The notes under the pieces were generated by a model. It searched no databases. It was not told the origin of the DNA and saw nothing but the letters and a program-made list of their open reading frames with translations. A stretch of DNA of 64,000 nucleotides, taken from Piscinibacter sp047600445. GTDB taxonomy: Bacteria > Pseudomonadota > Gammaproteobacteria > Burkholderiales > Burkholderiaceae_C. How positions within the stretch are numbered: the stretch's first letter is position 1; every line of letters begins with the position of its first letter. Positions 47,440 through 56,466 of this stretch are shown piece by piece. The translations under genes were made by a program, and so were the position numbers. Location of the stretch: NCBI RefSeq assembly GCF_047600445.1, contig NZ_JASGKT010000002.1, positions 434,001 through 498,000 of the forward strand. Reading direction: 5' to 3'.

Positions 47440-48408
47440 ATGTCAAAGCCCAAACCAGCACCTTTGCCTTCCGGCACGGTGGTGGGCGGCTATCAGGTCA
47501 TCAAGAAGCTGGCGGCCGGCGGGTTCGGCGTCGTCTACCTGGCCGAAGACAGTGATCGACACCTGGTGGCGCTCAAGGAGTACCTGCCGTCCTCGCTGGC
47601 GGAGCGTTCGCCGGGCGAGCTGACGCCCAAGGTCAAGCCCGAGAAGCAGCCGCTGTACCGCCTCGGCCTGAAGAGCTTCTTCGAGGAAGGGCGCTCGCTC
47701 GCGCAGATCAGCCACCCGAGCGTGGTCTCGGTGCTGAACTTCTTCCGCGAGAACGAGACCGTCTACATGGTGATGAACTACCTGCAGGGCGACACGCTGC
47801 AGGACTTCATCGTCACCGCGCGCGACCTGAAGCGCGACAAGGTGTTCCGCGAGAGCACGATCCGCTCGCTGTTCGACGAGATCCTGCGCGGCCTGCGCAT
47901 CGTGCACCAGCACAAGATGCTGCACCTGGACATCAAGCCGGCCAACATCTTCATTACCAACGACAACAAGGCGGTGCTGCTCGACTTCGGCGCGGCGCGC
48001 GAGGTGCTGAGCAAGGAAGGCAACTTCATCCGCCCGATGTACACGCCGGGCTTCGCGGCGCCCGAGATGTACCGGCGCGACGGCACGCTCGGCCCCTGGA
48101 CCGACATCTACGCCATCGGCGCGTGCATCTACGCCTGCATGCAGGGCTACCCGCCCAACGACGCGCCGCAGCGCATCGAGAAGGACCGCCTCGCGCTGAG
48201 CCTCTCGCGCCTGCGCAACATCTACTCCGACAACCTGATCGAGGTGACGGAGTGGTGCATGTCGCTCGACCCGCTGAGCCGCCCGCAGAGCGTCTTCGCG
48301 CTGCAGAAGGAACTGGCGCGCGAGACCGAGCGCCGCTACACCAAGCTCAGCTTCAGCGAACGGCTCAAGCTGCAGATCGAAAACCTGACGACGGGCGCCA
48401 AGGCCTGA
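47440..48408 (+). CDS. Eukaryote-like serine/threonine protein kinase, non-RD type
   Basis: 322 aa, one kinase domain (about 18-285) and no membrane segment or sensor domain. It has the glycine loop AAGGFGVVYLAE, VALKEY with Lys46, the catalytic loop LHLDIKPANIF with Asp164 and DFG (about 182-184). The residue before the catalytic Asp is Leu rather than Arg (HLD), so it is a non-RD kinase that probably does not need activation-loop phosphorylation. It lies 13 bp before the PP2C gene, giving an opposed kinase/phosphatase pair. Confidence 0.93.
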   Translation: MSKPKPAPLPSGTVVGGYQVIKKLAAGGFGVVYLAEDSDRHLVALKEYLPSSLAERSPGELTPKVKPEKQPLYRLGLKSFFEEGRSLAQISHPSVVSVLNFFRENETVYMVMNYLQGDTLQDFIVTARDLKRDKVFRESTIRSLFDEILRGLRIVHQHKMLHLDIKPANIFITNDNKAVLLDFGAAREVLSKEGNFIRPMYTPGFAAPEMYRRDGTLGPWTDIYAIGACIYACMQGYPPNDAPQRIEKDRLALSLSRLRNIYSDNLIEVTEWCMSLDPLSRPQSVFALQKELARETERRYTKLSFSERLKLQIENLTTGAKA

Positions 48409-48421
48409 GCCCGGGGCACGG

Positions 48422-49339
48422 ATGCGTTTCTCGGTGTACCAGGTGAGCCGCAAGGGCGGCCGCGAGAAGAACGAAGACCGCATGGGCTATTGCTACACGC
48501 GGGATTCCGGCCTGTTCGCGCTGGCCGACGGCATGGGCGGGCACCCCGAGGGCGAGGTCGCCTCGCAGCTCGCCTTGCAGACGCTGGCGGCGATGTTCCA
48601 GCGCGACTCCAAGCCGACGCTGCCCGACCCGATGCGCTTCCTCAACGAGGCCATCATCGCCGGGCACCACCAGTTGCTGCGCTACGCCACGCAGAAGGCG
48701 CTGATCGACACGCCGCGCACCACGGTGGTCGCCTGCCTGCTGCAGGGCAACTCGGCCTACTGGGCGCATTGCGGCGATTCGCGGCTGTACATGGTGCGCG
48801 GCGACAAGCTGATCGCCCGCACGCGCGACCACTCGTACTCCGAGCTGCAGGAGACCATGAGCCAGGTCGTGCCGATGGGCGAGCGCTTCAACCGCAACGT
48901 GCTGTTCACCTGCCTGGGCAGCCCGGGCAAGCCGGTGGTCGACACCGTCGGCCCGCTGATGCTGCAGCCGGGCGACCGCCTGCTGCTGTGCAGCGACGGC
49001 CTGTGGGGCACGGTGACCGACGCCGAGATCGTCGACCAGCTCTCGCGCAACGCGATCTCCGACGCGGTGCCCGAGCTGGTCGAGCAGGCGCTGCGCAATG
49101 GCGGGGCGAAGTGCGACAACGTCTCGGTGCTGGCCGTCGAATGGGAGGCCGCCGAGGACAGCGACAGCGGCCTGGGCATCTCGACGCAGACGCTCGGCGA
49201 GGAGGTGTTCGCCTCCACCATCCAGGCCAGCGTGCTGGGCACCGACTCGCCCGACGAACTGGACGACGCCGAGATCGAACGCTCGATCCGCGAGATCAAC
49301 GAGGCGATCCGCCGTTCGTCGCAGCAGAAGAAAAGCTGA
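48422..49339 (+). CDS. PP2C-family protein phosphatase
   Basis: 305 aa. The metal-binding Asp residues of the PPM fold are in KNEDRMGY, FALADGMGGH, AHCGDSRLY and CDNVSVLAVEW. The N-terminal 250 residues are catalytic; the acidic tail (about 250-305) is not part of the fold and may bind a partner. It should reverse the phosphorylation made by the adjacent kinase. Confidence 0.92.
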   Translation: MRFSVYQVSRKGGREKNEDRMGYCYTRDSGLFALADGMGGHPEGEVASQLALQTLAAMFQRDSKPTLPDPMRFLNEAIIAGHHQLLRYATQKALIDTPRTTVVACLLQGNSAYWAHCGDSRLYMVRGDKLIARTRDHSYSELQETMSQVVPMGERFNRNVLFTCLGSPGKPVVDTVGPLMLQPGDRLLLCSDGLWGTVTDAEIVDQLSRNAISDAVPELVEQALRNGGAKCDNVSVLAVEWEAAEDSDSGLGISTQTLGEEVFASTIQASVLGTDSPDELDDAEIERSIREINEAIRRSSQQKKS

Positions 49340-49371
49340 TTGACGACCCCCGCTCGCCGGGTACGGCGAAC

Positions 49372-49415
49372 CGCCCCCCGTGGGGGCGCGGGCTCGGCCT
49401 GGGGCGGCCCGGCGC
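49372..49415. repeat. Hairpin plus dispersed intergenic repeat
   Basis: Stem CGCCCCC/GGGGGCG (49372-49388) follows the PP2C stop by 32 bp, then a 21-base segment (49395-49415) occurs again at 62022-62042 with one difference. It probably acts as a transcription end or RNA-stabilising element and is one copy of a genome-wide repeat. Confidence 0.5.
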
Positions 49416-49454
49416 TCGAGCCCGCTCTCCGCGGAGCACTGCGACAATCGCGGC

Positions 49455-50183
49455 ATGACTGCCTTCCAACGAACCCACGGCCGCGCCGCCGACGCGCTGC
49501 GCCCCGTCTCCCTCACGCGCCGCTTCACCCGCCACGCCGAAGGCTCGGTGCTGGTCACCTTCGGCGACACCCGCGTGCTGTGCACCGCCTCGGTCGAGGA
49601 GAAGGTGCCGCCGCACAAGCGCGGCTCCGGCGAGGGCTGGGTGACGGCCGAATACGGCATGCTGCCGCGCGCCACGCACACGCGCTCCGACCGCGAGGCG
49701 GCCAAGGGCAAGCAGAGCGGCCGCACGCAGGAGATCCAGCGCCTGATCGGCCGCTCGATGCGCAGCGTGTTCGACCTGAAGGCGCTGGGCGAACGCACGA
49801 TCTCGCTCGACTGCGACGTGCTGCAGGCCGACGGCGGCACGCGCACGGCGGCGATCACCGGCGCCTTCGTCGCCGCGCACGACGCGGTGAGCTGGCTGCT
49901 GGCGCAAAAGAAGATCGCCGCCAGCCCGATCCGCTGCTTCGTCGCCGCGGTATCGGTGGGCATCGTCGAGGGTACGCCGCTGCTCGACCTGGAATACGTC
50001 GAAGACTCGGCCTGCGACACCGACATGAACGTGGTGATGACCTCCGAGGGCGGCTACGTCGAGGTGCAGGGCACGGCCGAGGGCGCGCCCTTCACGCACG
50101 CCGAGATGGCGCAACTGCTCGCGCTGGCCGACAAGGGCATCCGCGAGCTGGTGGCGGCGCAGAAGGCGGCGCTGGCCGCTTGA
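49455..50183 (+). CDS. rph: RNase PH
   Basis: 242 aa from the ATG at 49455. Family blocks are RPVSLTRRFTRHAEGSVLV, PRATHTRSDREAAKGKQSGRTQEIQRLIGRSMR and LDCDVLQADGGTRTAAITGA. This phosphate-dependent 3'-5' exonuclease trims tRNA precursors and other RNA ends. It is full length. It lies 4 bp before rdgB. Confidence 0.95.
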   Translation: MTAFQRTHGRAADALRPVSLTRRFTRHAEGSVLVTFGDTRVLCTASVEEKVPPHKRGSGEGWVTAEYGMLPRATHTRSDREAAKGKQSGRTQEIQRLIGRSMRSVFDLKALGERTISLDCDVLQADGGTRTAAITGAFVAAHDAVSWLLAQKKIAASPIRCFVAAVSVGIVEGTPLLDLEYVEDSACDTDMNVVMTSEGGYVEVQGTAEGAPFTHAEMAQLLALADKGIRELVAAQKAALAA

Positions 50184-50187
50184 TTCG

Positions 50188-50823
50188 ATGGCCATGCGGC
50201 TGGTGCTCGCCTCCAACAACGCGAAGAAGCTCGCCGAGCTGAAGGCGCTGTTCGCCGCGCTGCCGCTGGAGATCGTCGCGCAGGGCGCGCTCGGCATCGC
50301 CGAGGCCGAGGAGCCGCACCACACCTTCATCGAGAACGCGCTGGCCAAGGCGCGCCATGCGGCGCGGGCCTGCGGCGGCGCGGCGATCGCCGACGACTCC
50401 GGGCTGTGCGTCGATGCGCTCGGCGGCGCGCCGGGCGTCGCGTCGGCGCATTTCGCCAGCGTGGCGCTGCCCGAGGGCGAACGCGAAGCGCGGCGCGGCG
50501 TGCAGGACGCGGCCAACAACGCGCTGCTGCTGCAACGCCTGCACGGCGTGGCCGACCGGCGCGCGAAGTTCGTCTCGACGCTGGTGGCCCTCCGCTCGGC
50601 CGACGACCCCGAGCCGCTGGTGGCGGTGGGCCGCTGGCGCGGCGAGATCCTCGCCGCGCCGCGCGGCCAGGGCGGTTTCGGCTACGACCCGCTGATGTTC
50701 ATCCCGGCGCTGGGCACGAGCGTGGCCGAACTGGACGCGGCGACCAAGAACGCGCGGAGCCACCGCGCGCTGGCCGCCGCGCAGATGCTCGCGCTGATGC
50801 GCGAGAGCTGGCATCTTGGCTGA
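50188..50823 (+). CDS. rdgB: dITP/XTP pyrophosphatase
   Basis: 211 aa. It has LVLASNNAKKLAELK at the N terminus, the substrate site TFIENALAKARHAA, ADDSGLCVDALGGAPGV, and the C-terminal GGFGYDPLMFIP and SHRALA blocks of the Ham1/RdgB family. It removes deaminated purine triphosphates from the nucleotide pool. The last 8 bp overlap the hemW start. Confidence 0.95.
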   Translation: MAMRLVLASNNAKKLAELKALFAALPLEIVAQGALGIAEAEEPHHTFIENALAKARHAARACGGAAIADDSGLCVDALGGAPGVASAHFASVALPEGEREARRGVQDAANNALLLQRLHGVADRRAKFVSTLVALRSADDPEPLVAVGRWRGEILAAPRGQGGFGYDPLMFIPALGTSVAELDAATKNARSHRALAAAQMLALMRESWHLG

Positions 50824-52024
50824 ATCTCAGGGCGAACGCCTGGCGCGCTACACGCGGCTGGGCACCCTGGCGCTGCCCTCGCTGCCGCCGCTGGCGCTGT
50901 ACGTGCACCTGCCGTGGTGCCTGAAGAAGTGCCCCTACTGCGACTTCAACAGCCACGAGTGGCGCGACGGCGGCGCGCCGCCCGAGGCGCGCTACCTCGA
51001 CGCGCTGCGCGCCGACCTGGAAGCGGCGCTGCCCTTCGTCTGGGGCCGGCGCGTCGTCAGCGTGTTCATCGGCGGCGGCACGCCCAGCCTGTTCTCGCCC
51101 GATGCGGTGGCCACGCTGATCGCCGACATCCGCGCACGGCTGCCGCTCGAGCCGATGGCCGAGATCACGCTGGAGGCCAACCCCGGCACCTTCGAGCGCG
51201 ACCGCTTCCGCGCCTTCCGCGAAGCCGGCGTCACGCGGCTGTCGATCGGCGTGCAGAGCTTCGACGACGCGCGGCTGCGCGCGCTCGGGCGCGTGCACGA
51301 CGCCGCGCAGGCAAGGGCGGCGGTGGACGAGGCCGCGCGCCACTTCGAGACCTTCAACCTCGACCTGATGTACGCGCTGCCCGGCCAGACCGCGGCCGAT
51401 CTGGCGCGCGAGCTGGACACGGCGCTGGCCTTCGAGCCGCCGCACCTGTCGATCTACCACCTGACGATCGAGCCGAACACGCGCTTCGCCAGCGCGCCGC
51501 CGCCCGGCCTGCCCGACGACGACCTCGCCGCCGGGATGCTCGACCTCATCGTCGAGCGCACCGCGCAGGCCGGCCTGCAGCGCTACGAGGTCTCGGCCTT
51601 CGCGAGGCCGGGGCACCGCTGCGTGCACAACCTCAACTACTGGCAGTTCGGCGACTACCTCGGCATCGGCGCGGGCGCGCACGGCAAGCTGAGCTTTCCG
51701 CACCGCGTCGTGCGCCAGGTGCGCTGGCGCGAGCCGGTGACCTACATGAACCAGGCGCTGGTCGGCGCGGCGATCTCCAACGACGAGGAGGTCGCGCGCC
51801 GCGCGCTGCCCTTCGAGTTCATGCTCAACGCGCTGCGGCTGCGCGAGGGCTTCGAGCTGTCGCGCTTCGTCGAGCGCACCGGGCTGCCGCTGTCGGCCAT
51901 CGCGCCGGCGCTGGACGAGGCGCAGCGCCGCGGCCTGCTCGAGCGCGACGCCGGCCGGCTGCGCCCGACGCCGCGCGGCTTCGATTTCCTGTCGGACGTG
52001 CAGGCGCTGTTCCTGGCCGACTGA
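50816..52024 (+). CDS. hemW: Radical SAM heme chaperone HemW
   Basis: 402 aa. The iron-sulfur motif is HLPWCLKKCPYCDFN (C-x3-C-x2-C), followed by FIGGGTPSLF, SIGVQSFDD and LNYWQFGDYLGIGAGAHGK, all typical of HemW (formerly HemN-like). HemW binds heme and hands it to target proteins; it is not the coproporphyrinogen dehydrogenase. The start is TTG at 50816, inside the end of rdgB, since no ATG precedes the radical SAM motif. It is convergent with cheB across a repeat hairpin. Confidence 0.93.
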   Translation: MAESQGERLARYTRLGTLALPSLPPLALYVHLPWCLKKCPYCDFNSHEWRDGGAPPEARYLDALRADLEAALPFVWGRRVVSVFIGGGTPSLFSPDAVATLIADIRARLPLEPMAEITLEANPGTFERDRFRAFREAGVTRLSIGVQSFDDARLRALGRVHDAAQARAAVDEAARHFETFNLDLMYALPGQTAADLARELDTALAFEPPHLSIYHLTIEPNTRFASAPPPGLPDDDLAAGMLDLIVERTAQAGLQRYEVSAFARPGHRCVHNLNYWQFGDYLGIGAGAHGKLSFPHRVVRQVRWREPVTYMNQALVGAAISNDEEVARRALPFEFMLNALRLREGFELSRFVERTGLPLSAIAPALDEAQRRGLLERDAGRLRPTPRGFDFLSDVQALFLAD

Positions 52025-52061
52025 CTCGAAGCCATTCTCGTTCGAACGTGTCGGTCGTGCC

Positions 52062-52132
52062 CCGTTCGGGCTGAGCCTGTCGAAGCCCCAACGAGTCGCT
52101 CGCCTGCCCTTCGACAGGCTCAGGGCGAACGG
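52062..52132. repeat. Long inverted repeat between convergent hemW and cheB
   Basis: Arms 52062-52085 and 52109-52132 (24 bases each) are complementary except for a two-base mismatch. They contain the TTCGACAGGCTC core that recurs in many Burkholderiales intergenic spaces. It probably acts as a bidirectional terminator. Confidence 0.65.
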
Positions 52133-52141
52133 AGGTCGGCG

Positions 52142-53233
52142 TCAGACGCGATTCGTCGTCGCGCCCATGCCGCGCAGCCGCTCGATCAGCCGCGGCGCGA
52201 TCTGCGCCAGCGGCAGCACCTCGTGCGCCGCGCCGTGCGCGATCGCCTCGCGCGGCATGCCGAAGACCACGCAGCTCGCCTCGTCCTGCGCGATGTTCCA
52301 GGCGCCGGCCTCGCGCATCTCGCGCATCGCCCTGGCGCCGTCGGCGCCCATGCCGGTGAGCATGATGCCCAGCGCGTTCGGCCCGGCCACGCGCGCGGCC
52401 GACTTGAACAGCACCTCCACCGAGGGCATGTGGCGGTTCACCGGCTCGCCGGCCTGCACGCGCGCGACGTAGTTGGCGCCGCTGCGCTCCACGCTCAGGT
52501 GCTGGCCGCCGGGCGCGATGTAGGCGTGGCCGGGCAGCACGCGCTCGCCGTCGCAGGCCTCGGCGACGCGGATGCGGCACAGCCCGTCGAGCCGCGCCGC
52601 GTAGCTGCGCGTGAAGCCGGCCGGCATGTGCTGCGTGATCATCACCGCCGGGCTGTCGGGCGGCAGGTGGACCAGCACCTCCTTGGTCGCCTCGGTGCCG
52701 CCGGTGGAGGCGCCGATGAAGACGATCTTCTCGGTCGACAGCCGGCCGATCGAGGCCGGCGCCGCCACGCGCGGCGGCGCGTCGGCGGAGGGCGCCGCCG
52801 GAGCGGCCACCGGCAGCGCCAGGCGCTTGAGCTGCGCCTTCGAGGCGATGCGGATCTTGTCGGTGATCTGCTCGGCGAGCTGCTTCAGCCCGTCGGCCAC
52901 GCCGATCTTCGGCTTGGCGACGAAGTCGACCGCGCCCAGCTCCAGCGCGCGCAGCGTCACGTCGGCGCCGCGCTCGGTCAGCGTCGAGACCATCACCACC
53001 GGCGTCGGGCGCAGCCGCATCAGCTTGCCGAGGAAGTCGATGCCGTCCATGCGCGGCATCTCGACGTCCAGCGTGATCACGTCGGGGTCGGTGTCGCGGA
53101 TCAGCTCGCGGGCGATGTAGGGGTCGGCCGCCGCGCCGACGCACTGCATGTCGTCCTGCCGGTTGATGATCTCCGACAGCAGGCTGCGCACCAGCGCCGA
53201 GTCGTCCACCACCACCACGCGCGTCTTGGCCAT
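52142..53233 (-). CDS. cheB: Chemotaxis protein-glutamate methylesterase CheB
   Basis: 363 aa. The receiver domain (about 5-125) has DDSALVR and phospho-acceptor Asp56 in VITLDVEMPRMDG. After a linker, the CheB methylesterase domain (about 170-355) has GASTGG (catalytic Ser), QHMPAGFT (His) and LTGMGADGA (Asp). It demethylates and deamidates chemoreceptors. It is the last gene of cheR-cheD-cheB, 13 bp after cheD. Confidence 0.96.
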   Translation of the reverse strand: MAKTRVVVVDDSALVRSLLSEIINRQDDMQCVGAAADPYIARELIRDTDPDVITLDVEMPRMDGIDFLGKLMRLRPTPVVMVSTLTERGADVTLRALELGAVDFVAKPKIGVADGLKQLAEQITDKIRIASKAQLKRLALPVAAPAAPSADAPPRVAAPASIGRLSTEKIVFIGASTGGTEATKEVLVHLPPDSPAVMITQHMPAGFTRSYAARLDGLCRIRVAEACDGERVLPGHAYIAPGGQHLSVERSGANYVARVQAGEPVNRHMPSVEVLFKSAARVAGPNALGIMLTGMGADGARAMREMREAGAWNIAQDEASCVVFGMPREAIAHGAAHEVLPLAQIAPRLIERLRGMGATTNRV

Positions 53234-53246
53234 GTTCCGCGCTCCT

Positions 53247-53900
53247 TCAGAACAGGTCCACCGAGCCGGCCCCGCCGGCCGGCCGCAGCATCGTCCGCGC
53301 GGCGGCGCGCTCCTGCGCCAGCAGCGCCTCGGGGTTGGCCGGCGAGAGCCGCTTGACCATCGCCTTGCCGCAGCGCGGCAAGAAGCACACCTTGCGCGGA
53401 TGGACGTCCAGCACGTCCTTGGAGACCACCGGGATGCGCTCGGTCTTCAGGTAGTCGAGCACGAACTCGGTGTTGCGCTGGCCGACGTTCATCGTGTTCA
53501 TGCCGCTGATCACCTGCCCGCCGCCGAACACCTTGGCCTCCAGCGTGGCGCGCGTGGCGCCGCGCTTGAGCATCTCGTTGATCAGCAGCTCCATCGCGTA
53601 GGAGCCGTAGCGGCCGCTGTCCAGCCCGCCGGCCGCGCCTTCGGGCAGCATGAAATGGTTCATGCCGCCGAGCTGCGCGTTGCGGTCCCACAGGCAGGCG
53701 GCGATGCACGAGCCGAGCGTGGTCGTGATGAGGATGTCCTCCGCGTCGACGAAGTACTCGCCCGGCAGGACTTTCACCGCGTCGTTCCCGAAGCGCGCGT
53801 CGTAGAAGAAGAACGAGGCCTCGCCGGGCTGGCGCGGCGCGGCCTTCAGCCGCGCGAGCCGCGCGCCGGCCGTGGCCGCAGGGGGGGAGGCGAGGGCCAT
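53247..53900 (-). CDS. cheD: Chemoreceptor glutamine deamidase CheD
   Basis: 217 aa. The catalytic Cys is in TTTLGSCIAACLWD and the His in GGMNHFMLP, with KVFGGGQVISGMNTMNVGQRN downstream. It deamidates receptor glutamines. The start ATG at 53900 lies 2 bp after the cheR stop. The N-terminal 35 residues are a variable Ala-rich extension. Confidence 0.94.
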   Translation of the reverse strand: MALASPPAATAGARLARLKAAPRQPGEASFFFYDARFGNDAVKVLPGEYFVDAEDILITTTLGSCIAACLWDRNAQLGGMNHFMLPEGAAGGLDSGRYGSYAMELLINEMLKRGATRATLEAKVFGGGQVISGMNTMNVGQRNTEFVLDYLKTERIPVVSKDVLDVHPRKVCFLPRCGKAMVKRLSPANPEALLAQERAAARTMLRPAGGAGSVDLF

Positions 53901-53902
53901 GC

Positions 53903-54754
53903 TCAGACGCGCTCGTAGATGGTCTTGCCGCGCAGGCGGAACAGCTCGCGCGAATCGGAGAAGTTCTCGGAGTGGCCGACGTAGAGCAGCCCGCCCGGCT
54001 TCATCGCCGCGTGGATGCGTTCGAGCACGCGGCGCTGCGTGGCGGCGTCGAAGTAGATCATCACGTTGCGGCAGAACACGAAGTCGAACGGCTCGCCGAG
54101 CGCCCAGTGCGCCGCCATCAGGTTGTGGGCGCGGAACTCCACCAGCGTCTGCACCTCGGCCCGGATGCGCATGAAGCCGGCGTTGGCGCCGGTGCCGCGC
54201 AGGCAGTGGCGGCGCAGCCGCTCGGGCGAGAGGCCGCGCGAATCGACCGGGTACACGCCGCGCGCCGCGGTGGCCAGCACCCGGGTGTCGATGTCGCTGG
54301 CGAGGATGCGCGCGCCGCTGTCGGCGCCCAGCGCCTCGACCACCGTCATCGCGATCGAGTACGGCTCCTCGCCGCTGGAGGCGGCGTTGCACCAGATGCG
54401 CGGGCCGGGCGCGCCGCGCGCCTTCAGGTCGGCGCCGAAGGCGTGGAAGTGGTGCTCCTCGCGGAAGAAGGCGGTCAGGTTGGTGGTCAGGCAGTTGACG
54501 AACTCTTGCCACTCCGAGTCGCCGCCCGCGCCGGCGTGGGTCTCCAGCCATTGCAGGTAGCTGCCGAAGCTGCGGTGGCCGGTTTCGCGCAGGCGGCGCG
54601 ACAGGCGGCTGTACACCATCGCCTGCTTGCCGGCGTGCAGGCTGATGCCGGCGCGCTGGTGGATCAGCGCGCGCACGCGCTCGAAATCGGCCTGGCTGAA
54701 GGCGAATTCCTGCTCCGGCGCGGCGGCAAGGGCAAGGGCGGCGATGGCGCTCAT
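53903..54754 (-). CDS. cheR: Chemoreceptor methyltransferase CheR
   Basis: 283 aa. The N-terminal helical domain (about 15-85) has RALIHQRAGISLHAGKQAMVYSRLSRRLR, and the SAM domain has TNLTAFFREEHHF, NAASSGEEPYSIAM, DIDTRVLATA and FCRNVMIYFD. It methylates receptor glutamates. It begins the che unit here. The 192-bp space to the divergent GGDEF gene must hold both promoters; no clear sigma-28 site was seen. Confidence 0.95.
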   Translation of the reverse strand: MSAIAALALAAAPEQEFAFSQADFERVRALIHQRAGISLHAGKQAMVYSRLSRRLRETGHRSFGSYLQWLETHAGAGGDSEWQEFVNCLTTNLTAFFREEHHFHAFGADLKARGAPGPRIWCNAASSGEEPYSIAMTVVEALGADSGARILASDIDTRVLATAARGVYPVDSRGLSPERLRRHCLRGTGANAGFMRIRAEVQTLVEFRAHNLMAAHWALGEPFDFVFCRNVMIYFDAATQRRVLERIHAAMKPGGLLYVGHSENFSDSRELFRLRGKTIYERV

Positions 54755-54946
54755 CCTCTCTGGCGGGTTCTGGGGGGTGTCCGGCCCTGTTATCGACGCC
54801 GCGCGGCGCGCCTTGAGCGGCGTGCAGCGGCGCGCGCCGCGCGGGCGAAGAAGCCGGCCAAGGCCCGTCATTTCGCGGCACGGCGGCGCGGGGGCCGCTG
54901 CTAGACTGACACGCAAGCCGGCACCGAACTCAACCGACCTCCACGC

Positions 54947-55678
54947 TTGAACGCGCCCTCCCAGCCCTCGCAGCCCCTCCAGGCCGGCTCGCTGCGCCTG
55001 GAGACGGCGCTGCGGCTGCTGCAATGCTCGGGCATCGAGCTGCCCGACACGCGCCACAGCGATCCGGCCGGCTGGCTGCAGGCGGTGCTCGACGGGCTGT
55101 GCGAGCTGTCCAGCCGCGACGCGCTGACCGGGCTGGCGAACCGGCGCCAGTTCGAGATGGCGATGGCGCGCGAGATCGACCGCGTGGCGCGCGCCGGCGA
55201 GCCGGCGCTGGTGCTGATGATCGACATCGACCACTTCAAGCGCGTCAACGACACGCACGGCCACGCCGCCGGCGACCAGGTGCTGCGCGCCGTCGCGCGC
55301 ACGCTGCACGAGTGCATACGGCCCATGGACACGGTGGCGCGCATGGGCGGCGAGGAGTTCGCGATGATCCTGCCCAACTGCCCGCCGGCTTTCGGCCAGG
55401 CGGTGGCCGAGCGCGTGCGCGGCAAGGTGCAGGCGCGCCCGGCCAGCGTGGCGCCGGGCGTGGACGTCCAGGTCACCGTGAGCATCGGCGGCGCCTTCGC
55501 GCCGCAGTGGGTGCGTTCGTCGGCGGCGCTGTGGGTGGAGCGCGCCGACCAGCAGCTCTACCGCGCCAAGCAGGCCGGGCGCAACCGCGCCTGCCTGGAA
55601 ATGCCGCCGGTCTCGCACGTCAGCGCCGAGGAGAAGGGTCTGCTCTTCGGCCACTCCCAGTTCCAGGATCCCGAATGA
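54947..55678 (+). CDS. GGDEF-domain diguanylate cyclase
   Basis: 243 aa with a TTG start at 54947; no ATG or strong ribosome site is available, so the start is tentative. The GGDEF domain (about 60-220) opens RDALTGLANRRQFE, has the metal site DIDHFKRVNDTHGH and the active-site RMGGEEFAMIL. An RxxD inhibitory site (RPMD) stands five residues before GGEEF, so c-di-GMP feedback is expected. The short N-terminal part is not a known sensor. The stop overlaps the next start (ATGA). Confidence 0.88.
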   Translation: MNAPSQPSQPLQAGSLRLETALRLLQCSGIELPDTRHSDPAGWLQAVLDGLCELSSRDALTGLANRRQFEMAMAREIDRVARAGEPALVLMIDIDHFKRVNDTHGHAAGDQVLRAVARTLHECIRPMDTVARMGGEEFAMILPNCPPAFGQAVAERVRGKVQARPASVAPGVDVQVTVSIGGAFAPQWVRSSAALWVERADQQLYRAKQAGRNRACLEMPPVSHVSAEEKGLLFGHSQFQDPE

Positions 55679-56466
55679 GCAGCGACCGCGAATCGACTCC
55701 CGCGCAAGCCCGTGTGCTGGCCGTCACCAGCGGCAAGGGCGGCGTCGGCAAGACCTTCGTCTCGGCCAACCTCGCGGCGGCGCTGGCGCAGCGCGGCGAG
55801 CGCGTGCTGGTGCTCGACGCCGACCTGGGACTGGCCAACCTCGACGTGGTGCTCAGCCTGACGCCCAAGCTCACGCTGCACGACGTGCTCACCGGCAAGG
55901 CGCCGCTCGAGCAGGCCGTGCTGCCGGCGCCGGGCGGCTTCTCGGTGCTGCTGGCCGGCTCGGGGCTGGTGGAGTATTCGCGCCTGACGCCCGAGGTGAG
56001 CGAGAAGCTGCAAGAGGTGATCCGGCAGCTCGCGCCGCGCTTCGACCGCATCCTGCTCGACACCGGCGCCGGCATCTCCGACGTGGTGCTCTACACCATC
56101 TCGCTGGCCGACGAGGTGCTGGTGGTGGCCACGCCCGAGCCCACCTCGCTGACCGACGCCTACGCCACGATCAAGGTGCTGGCGACGCAGCAGCGCCGCC
56201 GCGGCGTCCGGCTGCTGGTCAACCAGACCACGCGCCAGGGCGAGGGGCGCGCGATCCGCGGCCAGCTCCAGCAGGTGGTCGACCGCTACGTGACGCCGCA
56301 CCTGGAAGATGCGGCCCGGCCCTTCCGGCTCGAGCTGATCGGCGAGATCCCGAACGACCCGGCGGTGCGCGAGGCGGTGCAGAAGCGCCGCCTGCTGCTC
56401 GAACTGCTGCCCGGCTGCCCGGCTGCGCAGGGCGTCGCGGCGGCGGCCGAGAAGCTTCAGGCGTGA
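55675..56466 (+). CDS. MinD/ParA-family ATPase, FlhG-like
   Basis: 263 aa. Deviant Walker A GKGGVGKTFVSANLAAALA, VLVLDADLGLANLDVVL (the Asn-Leu-Asp form typical of FlhG/FleN and MinD) and DTGAGISDVVL. FlhG-like proteins set flagellar number. Here the gene is not with flagellar structural genes but is coupled to the GGDEF gene in front and near cheRDB, so a motility or polarity role is likely. No MinD-type membrane helix was seen at the C terminus. Confidence 0.87.
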   Translation: MSSDRESTPAQARVLAVTSGKGGVGKTFVSANLAAALAQRGERVLVLDADLGLANLDVVLSLTPKLTLHDVLTGKAPLEQAVLPAPGGFSVLLAGSGLVEYSRLTPEVSEKLQEVIRQLAPRFDRILLDTGAGISDVVLYTISLADEVLVVATPEPTSLTDAYATIKVLATQQRRRGVRLLVNQTTRQGEGRAIRGQLQQVVDRYVTPHLEDAARPFRLELIGEIPNDPAVREAVQKRRLLLELLPGCPAAQGVAAAAEKLQA

